A DNA stretch of 64,000 nt. Origin: Amphibalanus amphitrite (lineage: Eukaryota > Arthropoda > Thecostraca > Balanomorpha > Balanidae). Position 1 is the first letter of the stretch; each line of letters begins with the position of its first letter. The notes under the pieces are model-generated. The model did no database searches. It was not told the origin of the DNA and saw only the letters and a program-made list of their open reading frames with translations. The stretch is taken from positions 19,715 to 83,714 of the forward strand of contig NW_024883434.1 in the NCBI RefSeq assembly GCF_019059575.1, given 5' to 3'. Shown in pieces: positions 24,676 to 35,974 of the stretch. Position numbers and translations under genes: made by a program.

Positions 24676-24801
24676 CGAGCTGTTCGGAGGTCGAAGTTGA
24701 GCCTCTGAAGGTGCGTGTACCGGTGGTCGGCACATACTTTCTCGTCGTTAGAGGGGCCCCAGATAGAGGACTTCGCGCCGCCGGGCTGCTGATTCCAGTG
24801 C
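24676..24801 (-). CDS. Large disordered protein, exon 5 of the visible set
   Basis: 126 bp bounded by TTTTTCACAG/GC and CTCG/GTAGGT. Entered in phase 1 and left in phase 1, it is open and reads Ser/Thr/Pro-rich (GTGISSPAARSP near the start, TSTSEQL at the end), like its neighbours. An internal GTATGT after 64 bases could act as a second donor but would break the downstream frame. A second open frame across the exon does not fit either neighbour's phase. Confidence 0.75.
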
Positions 24802-26975
24802 CTGTGAAAAATAGAATAGAGACTAAAAATTGATGACTATATCCTATTGCTCTCTGCCATACAATTTGCGCCGGGAAGATTCGCCTGACATAAAAATGAG
24901 CCCAGATCCATGCATGAAAATGGGATGGGTAAGCTGCCTACATCGCTCAACTCATTAGTGTCAGAGCGGCTTAATTTCATTGTGGCCCTTCAGCTAATGG
25001 CAGGTTGGTGCATTATCGAAATTTCGCATTGCAACTTGTCAGAGGCCACGGCTGACCTCTCCACGGCTCGAAAACCTAATTCTACCGCAGACGGAATGGT
25101 TCAGCGTTGCCAGCTCACCTGGTCTGCCAGACCTCATGTTGATAAGGACAGCTCTGGCGGGTCCGGGCCCTCCGATCCTTTCAGCGTGGACTCTGCCGCC
25201 CGAAACTGGGAAAACAAACCAGAGATGGTAACCGCACTTACAGTTCACTTGTCTGGAGTAGTATGAAAAGTTCCTTTCGCCGAAGTTCGCTTGAGTAGAA
25301 CTGAAACTGCGCACAATACATAGGCACATAAGAACGAGGTGCAGGGGCAATCGCATTCTAAGCTCATCATAATTGATTAAAGATCTTTTCTAACGAATCT
25401 CCAACTAAACAAAGTCCATCCTGTGAACAAAGTACATCCTATGAAGCCCAAGGCCCACCAACATCGAGTACAGCATCACATCAATTCACGGAACAAAACA
25501 CGGAAGACGGTAGCGCTCTGGCCTGGCAGTCGTTCGACACGGCTCGTCTGAGCCGTCAAATCCCCCGTCTGAGGAATAACTGCGGTCAGCATTCCACGCG
25601 GCTCTGGCGGCTGGGTGCCAAAAAAACGAGCACGCGATTTCCGCGCGCCGACAGCAGTACACTACCGACACTACCTCACTGTTCTCTGGTCTACATTTCT
25701 TTACATTTTTATTTTGTACTCACCATTTTTTATTATTGGTAAATTCCGACTTTAAATATCATTTATAGTTTATGTTTAAAAAAAAAAACATGAAATTTAA
25801 AATGTTAAAAAACATGTTTTAATGAGCTTAAGATATTCGGAAGGCAGATAACAGAAAGCACGCAATGTTTGACATTCTGGCCTACTTATGTTTCACCTCG
25901 TTTACACTCAATCATCGAACTGGACTGCAGTCACCATGCCTAGGTCCGGGTTGGGGTCACGAAAGGTCACGTACCCGGTCCAGTCTCGCCGGTAGCGGCC
26001 TGCAGCAGACGGAACGTTCGAGAAGGGATGTGTCCGCCTCGATAGCGGGGGTCCGACTCTGAGTGCAGCGAGGCGTCACCATCGACTGGGAACACAAAGC
26101 ACGAGGCGTCACCATCCACTGGGGACACCAAACGCGGTCAGATGTGGATATAAAATGTTGTACCTAAAGGGCTAGCAAAGTATGGGTTTATGGTCAATTG
26201 CAGGAATCCAACTACCACAGGCTTCAGCTGCAGGGATAACTAAAGGTCGCCGTCAACTGGAGTTAGAGGACACTATTAGTTGAAAAAATTGCAAGCTGCT
26301 AGGATGCCGCTTGCTAAAAATTGTGACCAATGAAGACATCAAGTCTCGTCAGCAACATGATGCTAAAACAGCATGACAACATGCAGACATAAGAATAGAT
26401 ACCGCAAGCTAGGTACTACTTGATAGTCAAAATGCTGATAGTTTTGAGTCATATACAAAACTACTACATTCTAGCACTCCATACTGTAATAAACTACATC
26501 TTTGGACTATTAACTAGTTACCGTTGTAGCTGCGATCGTTTTAGTAGCTGCTCAGCTCTCGATTAGGTCAAAAGTCCATAGTAGTTATCTTGCTGTACAT
26601 GCTAGGTAGTATTTACAAGGAGTGCCTGTGTCTTGCAGTTTGCACTACGCGTCGGTCTGTCCTCTGTGGACGATGCGTAGGGCAAAGGTCAGTTTAAGGG
26701 AAAATGTAGGGTAAAACTGGCGGATAGTGGTCAAAATGGTAGCAAAATTTAGTAATTCGATAAAAGTGTTAGCAATTTGCAGAAATGCTCTGCCAGACAT
26801 TTTTGTCATTGATATCACCTGAATAAAATAAAACGTTTAAATGTCTCAAAACAAAACGCTTACACTCCTTCTGACAAAAATATCCCTTGTTTTTATCTAA
26901 AAATTGGCTTATTTTCAAATATATATAAGATAAAATGGACTTTTAAGGCTTTCATTATCCCTAAATTAATAAAAC
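24802..26975. other. Intron sequence, no recognised element
   Basis: Part of the 11-kb intron between exons at 24676-24801 and 35840-35974. Frames at 24910-25356 on both strands lack convincing splice sites or composition. Confidence 0.5.
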
Positions 26976-26979
26976 TTAA

Positions 26980-29324
26980 CCCTATTCCTGGCGGGGGGGC
27001 CTCAGGAGCCCCCCCCCCCTGAGGTTTTTTGGCTATATCTCCCAAACGCGTTGAGCTAGGAAGCTCAAATTTTCTGACTTTTCCTAAAAGGCTTCTACGC
27101 AACATGTCTGAAAATTTTGAGTTGATCTGACCTCAGGTCAGGTCACCAGAGGCGGTTTGGTGACGCTACCTCAGAAAAGTTTGCAATCACGCCAGAGCTA
27201 GAGTTTTTGACCGATCAATTTCTTCTCTTCAGGGTTTAGTTAGGGTACCAGTATGTGCAATTTGTATATCTCGGAATTTTGATATCGGTGACCTAAGGTC
27301 AGGTCAATTTCGCGACCTCCCCATTATAAGTCAATGGGGGAAAAATCAACTCCCTGTTTTTACCACTAAAACGGGTCGGAATGGCCCCATATACCATACA
27401 TGACTTCATATACGATCAACCTTCACTACCTTGAGGTCTGTTTTGCTGTTGGGCAGCTGTGAGGTCATGTGACGTCATCAAAGGTCACCAAAGGTTTTTG
27501 GCCAATAACTCCGTACAGGAACAAGATACAGACGCGTGGATGGTCTCATTGTGTTCAGCTCGTCAAGACGCATCGAATGATATACATGATGACCTCGAGG
27601 TCACGTGACCTGAGGTCAACCTTTGACCTTGACCTTTCGAGGTCAACATATATATCATTCGATGCGGATTGACGAGAGGATCACGATAATGCCCTTAGTT
27701 TGTTCCTATCTTGACTAATTCGAAAGTTATTCGAGAAAAACTCTCTCCATATCTACAGGGTGGAAAGTAATTACGCGAACATGTATTTTCTTACAATTTT
27801 GACCGTCAGTGGAGCATTTTTATGAGTACGGGCTGTCATGGAACATAATTGGTCGTGTTTGTTGTCGCCTCATCTACCAAAAGTGACCTAACTTTGAACA
27901 ATGACCTGGAAGGTCTTAAACACCTCTCGACTTAAAATGGTGCAGACACCATACGCTGCACAAGACCGAAATGGGTAAAGAGCTCAATTTGGAGCTGCCA
28001 GGGAAAGCGTTTGTGATTATTTTCGCTGGACTGGCGGAGAAGGGATTCGTAGCGGTCTCAGCATCAGCATTGCACAATTATACGTTTTTTTAACATAATA
28101 ACACTTGAGAGGACTTAAAAAGCAAAGCCGTCCGCGGCAGCAGCCCCTCGGCGAATTCTGTCGCCGGACGGGTGGTCACCATGTCGGCGACAAAACGACG
28201 CCAGTCGACCCGAAAACTGGCAAAATAGCTTACTCTGGCCGGGTACCCGATCTAGGATATCACGATTCGCACATTAATACGCAAAAATTCGAAAATTAAG
28301 TCGTACAAACCCTCGGAATGACCAAAATTCACGATTTAACAGCAGAATTGTTAATTGAAGCTTTTCAAAGACAATCAAAGATGGACAGAGGAGGACAGGC
28401 AGCTGGATTTGTGGTTGGGTGAGACATCTGTGAAACTGTTTCATCCGTCAAACCTGCAGAACAACTGCTCTGAGGGCTGCTGTTGCGTCCTATGTCCCGT
28501 CCGTCCCAACCTTCAAACATCCGGCAAAGGAACACATCAGTGGGTCACGAGCCCCCGGGTGGTGTCAGAATTGCGTGTAGCGCTAAAAAAGGTCACTAAA
28601 AATAAAGTATACAACCGGTGGAACATCCTCCAAGACGAGTGTCTCTGTCTAATCCACCGTGCAACGAAAGGGGCAAAATTACTGAGCGCACTTTTGTGCC
28701 TGACGCAAAGAAACTGCTCTTCGTGATTGGTGAAATCCTTACTTTCGCGGCCAACAAAACGCAATACTGGTGCTGTGAGAACCTGTTTTTCTTCAGGACA
28801 TACAAAAGCTGATCTGGGAAACGCCTGGGCCTCAATTCGATTAAAAATCTCCAGATGACTCCTCAGGAAACCGTCTAAAAGCTGCAAGGAGCCACCAATA
28901 CCGATTACCTCACTGGACAGCTCCATAAGGTGTGGGCTGAGCTTTGGCCAACAGATCTTCACATGCTGATGTAAATCATGCCGGAACGCCTATGTCAATG
29001 CATCGCAACTAGATAAGGATAAAGTAAAACTTATATTTTTTATATCACCGCCGTTTTTTCATTACTAGAAGACGAAAAAGTATGTTCGCGTAATTACTTT
29101 CCACCCTGTAGTGCCGCCATTTTGACTTTTTCGACCCCTGTGACGTCATCTTTGACCTGACCTGAAAATAACCTTAGTAAAAATTGTAGATCTTGGCCGT
29201 GCGTATCCGATGCCGTTTACCGCTTGTCGCTATCTTGCTTCGTTCTCGAGATCTCAGGGGGGGGGGCCGAATCGGCCCCCCCCCCGCCAGTTTCTTGTCC
29301 CGGCGGAGCCCGCCAGGAATAGGG
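26980..29324 (+). mobile_element. piggyBac-like MITE with G/C hairpins, invaded by a mariner-like element
   Basis: Left end CCCTATTCCTGGCGGG and right end (inverted) CCCTATTCCTGGCGGGC are flanked by TTAA (26976-26979 and 29325-29328). Inside each terminus is a G-run/C-run hairpin: left around 26993-27024, right a near-perfect hairpin around a CCGAATCGG core at 29258-29286. The interior carries many GGTCA/TGACC motifs (27125-27145, 27290-27310, 27585-27650, 29150-29165) and TGACGTCA at about 27471 and 29141. Without the nested element (27756-29108 plus one TA) the unit is about 990 bp, close to its relatives. Confidence 0.87.
27756..29108. mobile_element. mariner-like element, 1,353 bp, degenerate
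   Basis: Perfect terminal inverted repeats of about 27 bp beginning CAGGGTGGAAAGTAATTACG are flanked by TA (27754-27755 and 29109-29110). The interior has broken frames on the plus strand (for example from about 27973 and 28105) with scattered basic motifs, but no readable catalytic triad. The length is right for a full-size mariner that has decayed. It sits inside the TTAA MITE 26980-29324. Confidence 0.85.
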
Positions 29325-29704
29325 TTAAGGCTTTCCCGTAGCTACTTTTGCAGAGCATTAGACTCTCAGTAGTCAGTACCGAGAGGCTGGATTCGATCCA
29401 GCTCCCAGTACCGGCACTAGCACTATGCAATTCCAGTCGCAATATTATGTGATACTGGTACAGATTCCTACCATTTTCTAATTATATCTTTGCCGCATCT
29501 AGTTCCAAAACAGCACAACTGCCTACAATTACCCGTATTATCTAATGCTGTATGAATTACTCGTCATCAATACAGGCACTATTAAGCATAAGAATCTATA
29601 AGGTAGTTGCAAGAAGTCTCACCGTCTTCTGACAGACTTGTTGCGGTCACGCGCCGAACGCTTTTTGCTTCATCGCAAGAAACGTCGACGCCGACACCGT
29701 TGTC

Positions 29705-30151
29705 TCAGTCGTTAACGACACCTTCTTCCGGCGACAGCGGAACGTTCGGGGTTTTTACCCTTACACGGCGTGGCAGTCTTCGAGGGAGACGTCGCTGAGC
29801 TTTACCGCTAGCAGAGTCGAAGTCGGAGTCGGAGTTGGAGTTGGAGTTGGAGTTGGAGTTGGAGTCGATCAGTTGAGTCGCAAACGATGGAGAGAGCACC
29901 GCGGTCACAAGATGGGGTGTCGGCGCCGCGGGCCACGGAGCGACCGGCGGCGGAGGTGGCGAGTCTCGCGACGGTCGGCCCTGCGACTGAACCGACGACA
30001 AAAAATCCACCACCGCCGGCACCGCCGACGGCGACGACGATGGCGAAGGGGCAGCAGCGGTCGCAGCGGCGGCTGGAGTCCGGTCAGTAAGGGTCATCGG
30101 CCGACCGTCGGCCACGCGACAAGCGACCTTAGCGGCCACACTTTCCGGCAA
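29705..30151 (-). CDS. Uncertain open frame with Ser-Asn repeat
   Basis: About 148 open codons, GC-rich, with an Ala/Pro/Ser-rich start, a run of alternating Ser-Asn from a GAGTTG hexamer repeat (29815-29868), and an Arg-rich end (RRLPRRLPRR). A TTTTAG acceptor lies just upstream (about 30170), but there is no good donor at the other end. Its phase does not fit the large gene in whose intron it lies. It could be a separate exon or chance. Confidence 0.22.
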   Translation of the reverse strand: MPESVAAKVACRVADGRPMTLTDRTPAAAATAAAPSPSSSPSAVPAVVDFLSSVQSQGRPSRDSPPPPPVAPWPAAPTPHLVTAVLSPSFATQLIDSNSNSNSNSNSDSDFDSASGKAQRRLPRRLPRRVRVKTPNVPLSPEEGVVND

Positions 30152-30329
30152 CGGGGAGACATTCTAAAATAAATGTTTTGGCACGCGCCGCGGTGGATTT
30201 GGCAGCGCGCATCTGGCAGCTCGCCGCGCGCCGGTGTCGCGAGGCGCGGCAGACGGCGACCCGCTCATGGCCTGCTGTGTTTGGCCGCCGGTACCGACGG
30301 CTGGCCCCCACTGTCACCGGGTCAATCTG

Positions 30330-30790
30330 GACTCAGACAGAGCCCCCTCCCCCGAACCGTACATCGCTCTACCCCTCCCACTGTAGCACCTGCCTTTACT
30401 CGACTTCACTCCTGCTCCCTTTGACCCCACTGACCTGTGCCCTACTCGTACTACACCCATCCAGCGCTCCCTCATGTATCCTCTTTACTCTGTACTTTGT
30501 CCTCCCTGTACCCTCTACATGCCGTTACCTAACCCCTTCCTCAATCTGCACCTTACAGTTCCCCACATCCCCTCCTACACCCCTACATTTTACGCTTCAC
30601 ATGATACATACCTACAGACCCTATGCCATCCTTTTCACAGATCACATACATCCACCTTTTCAAGCCCTTCAAATTATCCGCCTGTGCCGCTACATTCCTG
30701 CACCGCCCCCCCTGCACTCCTGAAACCTCTTTATTCCTTATCCTCTTCTCGACATTCCTACAACATTTTATGCTTAAAACCCCCACCTCC
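30330..30790. other. G-poor, strand-asymmetric tract
   Basis: About 460 bp in which G is rare on the plus strand while C, T and A are common, with CCCCTCC and ACCCCT motifs throughout. It is not a simple tandem repeat, and there is no supported gene. Confidence 0.75.
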
Positions 30791-31332
30791 CTCAGTTTAA
30801 CAATCTGACAGCATGAACGGGAATGTTCGTTGTTGTTTTTTATATGTCCATCCGGGCAACTCTTTTCAGAATATTGTAAAGGATGCTATAGAATGCTAGA
30901 TTGGGAGCATGTCATCTTTTTTACACATGCATCGAAGTGCATATCAATCAGGGAAACCATTAATGCCATTGGGCTATATTCTTTGCAAGGGCAATGAACA
31001 ATGCTAAAGAAATAGGCACTTCTGCAATTTATGTCATTTTCAACTTAGTCACCCAATTAAACTTAGCAGTAGGCATATGAAAAAATGGGACCAGTTCATT
31101 GCTCCAGCCTCCAATGATGCTTTTCTTGCCAAGATGCCAGTCAGTTATTTGAAAGACTATAAAATATCGAATACCATCGCCTCATTCCAATATTGACAGG
31201 CGCCCCGATCACGTGATTGTTTTCTTTTCGGTGCAAACATGACGTCCCCACCACCATCAAGTGCCTGGACGTCAAGCGAACCCCTTCAGCAAACTCTCCC
31301 GCTCATTCGTACGACAGAATCGGGCCGACTGC

Positions 31333-31402
31333 TGACGTCATTAGCACACCTGCTGACGTCACTGGCGGTCTGACGTGCGCTGCCTGACGTGGACTGACGT
31401 CA
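31333..31402. promoter_or_regulatory. Cluster of TGACGTCA (CRE/ATF-type) sites
   Basis: Three perfect TGACGTCA palindromes (31333, 31354, 31395) and two further TGACGT half-palindromes (31371, 31385) lie within 70 bp. TGACGTCA is the consensus for CREB/ATF bZIP factors. The cluster lies in the large intron and could be an intronic enhancer or an alternative promoter. Binding is not shown. Confidence 0.5.
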
Positions 31403-31806
31403 GGGCGGAGCTGGGCTGTCATGGTGACAGCACAGTGATGCTTGTTCATGACACTTGGTGGAAGGATTAAATGCGACGTTTTATCATTCAGCGGATGTGT
31501 GCATTGCAAATATTTCAACTTGGTTGATATTTGGTAGATTTTGAAATAGAATAAAATACAAGCGATTCGAAAATTGACATTGCAGACAAGTATTCGTACT
31601 TGATAAGAATTACATCGCCACGAAAAAAAAATACGCTACCGTGGACTGTGGAGTGGAGAGCGGCGCCGAGACAGCGCTTAGGTAGGTATGTCATGCGGTA
31701 CAGTCTACCTTCAGGCGCCGACCGCCCTGCCATCTATGGACAGGATTAAAAATAGGAGCAGGACAATGCTCAGACGAGTCATAAAAATGACCGGGCGTGT
31801 AAGGGA

Positions 31807-31816
31807 AAGAGAGAGG

Positions 31817-31900
<84 letters not shown>
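31807..31900. repeat. (GA)n microsatellite
   Basis: About 95 bp, mostly perfect GA with a GAGGGAGG start. Confidence 0.93.
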
Positions 31901-31904
<4 letters not shown>

Positions 31905-34888
31905 GCGATTTCACAGCGCTGACATGCGGCTCGCGGAAGTTGGCTCAGTGCCAGAGCCATGTCTGGGAGGCGTGGGTTGTTCTCACTAGACGGGCTGACC
32001 TGAAACCGATCCTCACCCAGCCGAGACCCCCTGCTCAGTGTGTGGGAGAGGGCGCTTGGAGGTGACAGATCGACCCACTTGTGTTCGCAAACGAGTTTAG
32101 TCTGTTGTCAAAAGGGTTAAAACATTAGCACACTGCTTACCTAGAAACAGAGGCATCGAAATAAAAGTCAGGGTGCTGGTGTGTTGTTGTCGTGCCGATC
32201 CCTTTGATTTTTCCCCAAGACGCACGAAATATTTTTCCCAAAACTACTACCCCTGTTTCAAGGTGGAAGATTGCCTTTATCCAACGTGAGTAACTCTTCA
32301 CGAGCAGGCCCATCGTGCAGTGGGGTGACCGTTAGTGGGACTGAGTGACCTATCCACAGTGATGGGCTCAGCCCCGACGGATCACCATTTGTTGGCCAAT
32401 GTCACCCCTAACTCCTAATATCTCGTGGCTCTTGAATGTTCTTATTAGACGGAAGGAGCTAGCTCAGAATAAGAAACGAAAAAACAAACAAACGCGTTTT
32501 CTTGCAGTGCAGCAGCAACATAGAATATGCTTCGTAGACTGTTTTCATTTTCTATAGTTTTATCAACGTCAAGTGATTAGGGTCAATGTTCATAAATTTA
32601 ACTGAGAATTAATGTTCATGATTGTGTGACTAATGAGATGTGACAATTTATTATCCTAGCCACTAATTTAACTCATGTGGCCAGAATGAAGGTATCCAAT
32701 CCTAATATGAACGTCGAATATTTGATGTTTCACATGCAAAAATAGCTGGCCTAAAAACTATCTGATTTAAACAAGACATTTCTTTTTCAATAGTGTTACT
32801 AACCAGCGAATAAAGCCACGCTAAAATTACAACTTGGAAAGAGTCGCATACTCCTACAAAACCTTCCATTTACCAACCATCATTGTTTTCAGGACTCCCT
32901 TTGATCTGTTTCTGGATCGGAAGCAGTGAAAAATATGTCTCCTGTCAGCCATTTCTGTCTCTGGGACTTCAAAAATAGCCAGGTGACCCACATGCTCGTT
33001 ACACGTTACTACGTTCTTCCGTGGAAGTTCACGGTAACGATCAAAGAGCAAGACTGGTCATTTCCAGGACAATGTGGTGGTTGACTCATTCTAAATTGTC
33101 CGTACTTCTAGCGGAGGGGCACAAGTCTTCAAACTAGGCAAATGTGTCACCGGACTGGCAAGAAGATCTGTCAACGCGCGAACATCAAACGTTATAATAG
33201 CAAAGCACACGAATAGCTCATTGTTCAGAACAAGACTAGCGTGATTTTCGCAAAGTTTTGTGTATAAATAAATGTGAACATAGCTAGAATCTTCTGTGAA
33301 GTACAACGCTGCACATTGGTCCCACTGTGATACTTTGTGTTGTGCTGGATGAAAGCAACAGAGGGCGAAGTGGCAATCCTTCTGCAGGTCAAAGACCTCT
33401 GGCCACCGTTCGGTTACCGATGCTGAATATGAGCTGTCTTGACTGTCATCGGTTACCCTTGATGCAATCCTGATCATTTTGATCATATTTTATGTAAGGA
33501 CAATTGACCAATGACCAGCTCACGCTGCATGCAGTGCTGCCCACTTTACCGCATTTGGCAATGATGTAGGTATAGTTATATCGTTACTTTGCAGTGTTAA
33601 ACGTTACAAGACTGAGGACAGGATAATTAATTTCCAAAGGTCACTGCCCTCGTCCCACCCGGTCACATTACCAGCTGTCCACGTGGCACGCCGCTGTTGC
33701 CTCAGACGCGCCACAATCGCACCCCTGAGCCGCCTTTGCCGCATTCCTATTCGGTCGGCACACCACTTTGCTCGTCGCCACACCGCGTCCCTCTGCGCCG
33801 AATCGTGTCCCATAACGTCATCCAACGTCACGGCACGTCAGTTGACATGTCAGCGGCACGTCAGAAGCCGTCTGATACTCTCAACGTGACGTGTGGAGCG
33901 GCAGCCGTTTGAATCGAGATGTGGGTTGGTTTGGGGGTGGTCAGAAAAAAAAACAAACGCAACTGGGTAAGATCAAGTGCTGTCGCGGGGTGAAGAGATT
34001 TTAGTTTGTTTGGTGACCTGAGAAAGTGAAGCTGCGTTTTATGGGCAAGGCGGTACTTGACACAATTAAACGTCGCGGAGCACATCGTCACATGTCCGTA
34101 AAACTAGAAAATAAGTACCTCGGTCAATCTTGGCAGTGAGACACGAAGAGAAGAGGGAAGACGACAGAAAAGAAGAGGAAACAGGGCAGAGAAGGAAACT
34201 CATACAAGTTGATGAAGGAGAAAACTAAGATGAGGACAGAGACATTCACAAAAACTAAAACAGAGACACATCCCGAGAGGGAAAAAGGAGAGTTCAATGC
34301 ACAAAGAAACAGAGACAGAGTCAGAAAAAGAAACAGAGCCAAGGGGGACGCAGAGGGCCAAGAAAAGAATGCTACCGGGAAGGAAGCTGGCGGTCAACGC
34401 CCGTTGTTACCTGGAAGGAAGCTTTGTTTCGTCGGTCGTCTATGAACCTTCTGACCGGCTCATGAAGCGGAGTCGAGCCATGTTATGAGACGCAAGGGAA
34501 TGCTTGAAATTGCTCCAAAATCCCTAAAACTGCGTGTTTCTTTTGCGTAAGAATTCTTAGATCTTTTTGGATGTGGACTTTGGCGAGACTTCGCAGTTAC
34601 AAAGCGTTGCTAGCGGACCTAACCGTGGCTCAAAAGGGAGGATGGGCAGCAGCCAAAATTAATGATCAGGTGTTTCAATCTATTATCGTGCTCTGCAATG
34701 TTAGCTTTGTTAAAAGGGGGAGCGGGTAAACGGAGGCCATGACTCTTTGGCGGTATTTCATGCAATAAGTTGCACTTAGTCAGTATATGATTGTTAGTGT
34801 CGACGTTCGTGCTTGATTTATGTTAAACACATAATCAGGGCTAGCGTGAGCCAGATGTTGTGTATTAGCAGGTTTGTCTTTCTTGTTT
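31901..34888. other. Intron sequence, no recognised element
   Basis: A 131-codon minus-strand frame (33091-33486) has no splice context or recognisable domain. 33800-33900 has several ACGTCA words. 34130-34340 is purine-rich on the plus strand. Nothing else is supported. Confidence 0.45.
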
Positions 34889-34892
34889 TTAA

Positions 34893-35778
34893 CCCTCGCA
34901 TGTGTGCGGCGTTTGCCAGCTTCTAATGTGTAGGGGGGGGGGGGGTCGGTTGGACCCCCCCTTGCCGTTTGGCCCCTGATCGAGCTAGAGCTTCGCGGAA
35001 AAAACGAGCGTGTTGCCCGTGACGAGAGGAAGCCGATGATACCCAATTTTAAGGTCCTAGGTCATTGGTTGACCTTCCAGGTCAGGTCAATGACCCAAAG
35101 TCGGGAAAATCGGGACCTGTTAGAAAGTCGTAAAGTGTGGCTGCTAAGGGGTTTTTCGGGGTGCTGATCACGAATATCGTGTTAGTTTTGATCACAGATG
35201 ATATCTTGAAGCATTTAGACCAGGTCGGGTCAGGTCAGGTCAGGTCAACCAGTAGGCGTCGTGACGGGTATTCGTAGTACGTGTCAACCGCCTCTGACAG
35301 CTTCGTAACATGTTACGAAGTCACCAAAACTACTTCGTAAATGTTCAAATGGTTGCTAAATTCGAATTCAGCTCCAAAAACTAGCCTAGAAACATGTAAA
35401 ACTCGAAAAAGTGACCCGAGGTCACCCGAGGTCACCAAAGGTCAATGACCTGACCTGACCTTCAGGTGACCTTGACACACACGGGAGTAACATCAAATCA
35501 CATGTTTGAATGTTTGAAACCACGAAAAGCTTGCAAACACGCGGCTAGTGCGAGCCGACATACGCGAAATCGCGATTCCGGCCAAACATGGTCTCGGAAA
35601 AGAGGTCACAGGTCAAAGGTCATTTGGGTCAGGGTCATGAAATTTTCAGGGTAGGTGTAAAATTGATCAATGCGAGGGTACTGAAAGTTTCGTCGCGATC
35701 GGCAGCTTTTTACGCGAGTTATTCGCGAAAAACCATGGGGGGGTCCATCCGACCCCCCCCCCCCTACACATGCGAGGG
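34893..35778. mobile_element. piggyBac-like MITE with G/C hairpins, CCCTCGCATGTGT family
   Basis: An 886-bp element flanked by TTAA (34889-34892 and 35779-35782). Ends start CCCTCGCATGTGT, and a G-run/C-run hairpin lies near each end (34934-34966 and 35737-35763). It is the richest of its kind in GGTCA: four in tandem at 35226-35249 and many as TGACC at 35410-35475. No coding content. Confidence 0.9.
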
Positions 35779-35839
35779 TTAATTCTAGTATCAAAAAGAA
35801 TCTACGCCTACGGTACCCTCTGAGGTTTCATGGACTTAC

Positions 35840-35974
35840 CACTCTGTCTGAAGGCTGCCATCAGTTGTCTGTCTTCCTCTGAGAGTTGCACGCTCCTCAT
35901 GGATGGTATCGGGTCACCTGCCGAGTCTACGGGGACGGGACCGGACGAATGGCGACGGACTGGCTTCGGTTGAC
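35840..35974 (-). CDS. Large disordered protein, exon 4 of the visible set
   Basis: 135 bp between CTCTGACAG/GT and AGTG/GTAAGT, entered in phase 1 and left in phase 1. It encodes a basic-Pro stretch (QPKPVRRHSSGPVPV), then MRSVQLSEEDRQLMAAFRQS, a charged, probably helical segment and one of the few well-structured-looking parts of the protein. The good splice sites and phase match on both sides make it secure as an exon. Function unknown. Confidence 0.8.

Noticed and set aside
24676-24740. Shorter version of this exon using the internal GTATGT donor
   Set aside because: It would leave the terminal exon out of frame; the longer exon ending at GTAGGT fits both neighbours.
24910-25356. Frames of 118 and 105 codons on opposite strands
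   Set aside because: They overlap each other in an intron and neither has good borders or a recognisable domain.
31807-32065. 125-codon frame with alternating Arg-Glu
   Set aside because: Translation of a (GA)n microsatellite.
33091-33486. 131-codon minus-strand frame
   Set aside because: No splice sites, recognisable motif or compositional support; within chance for AT-moderate intron DNA.
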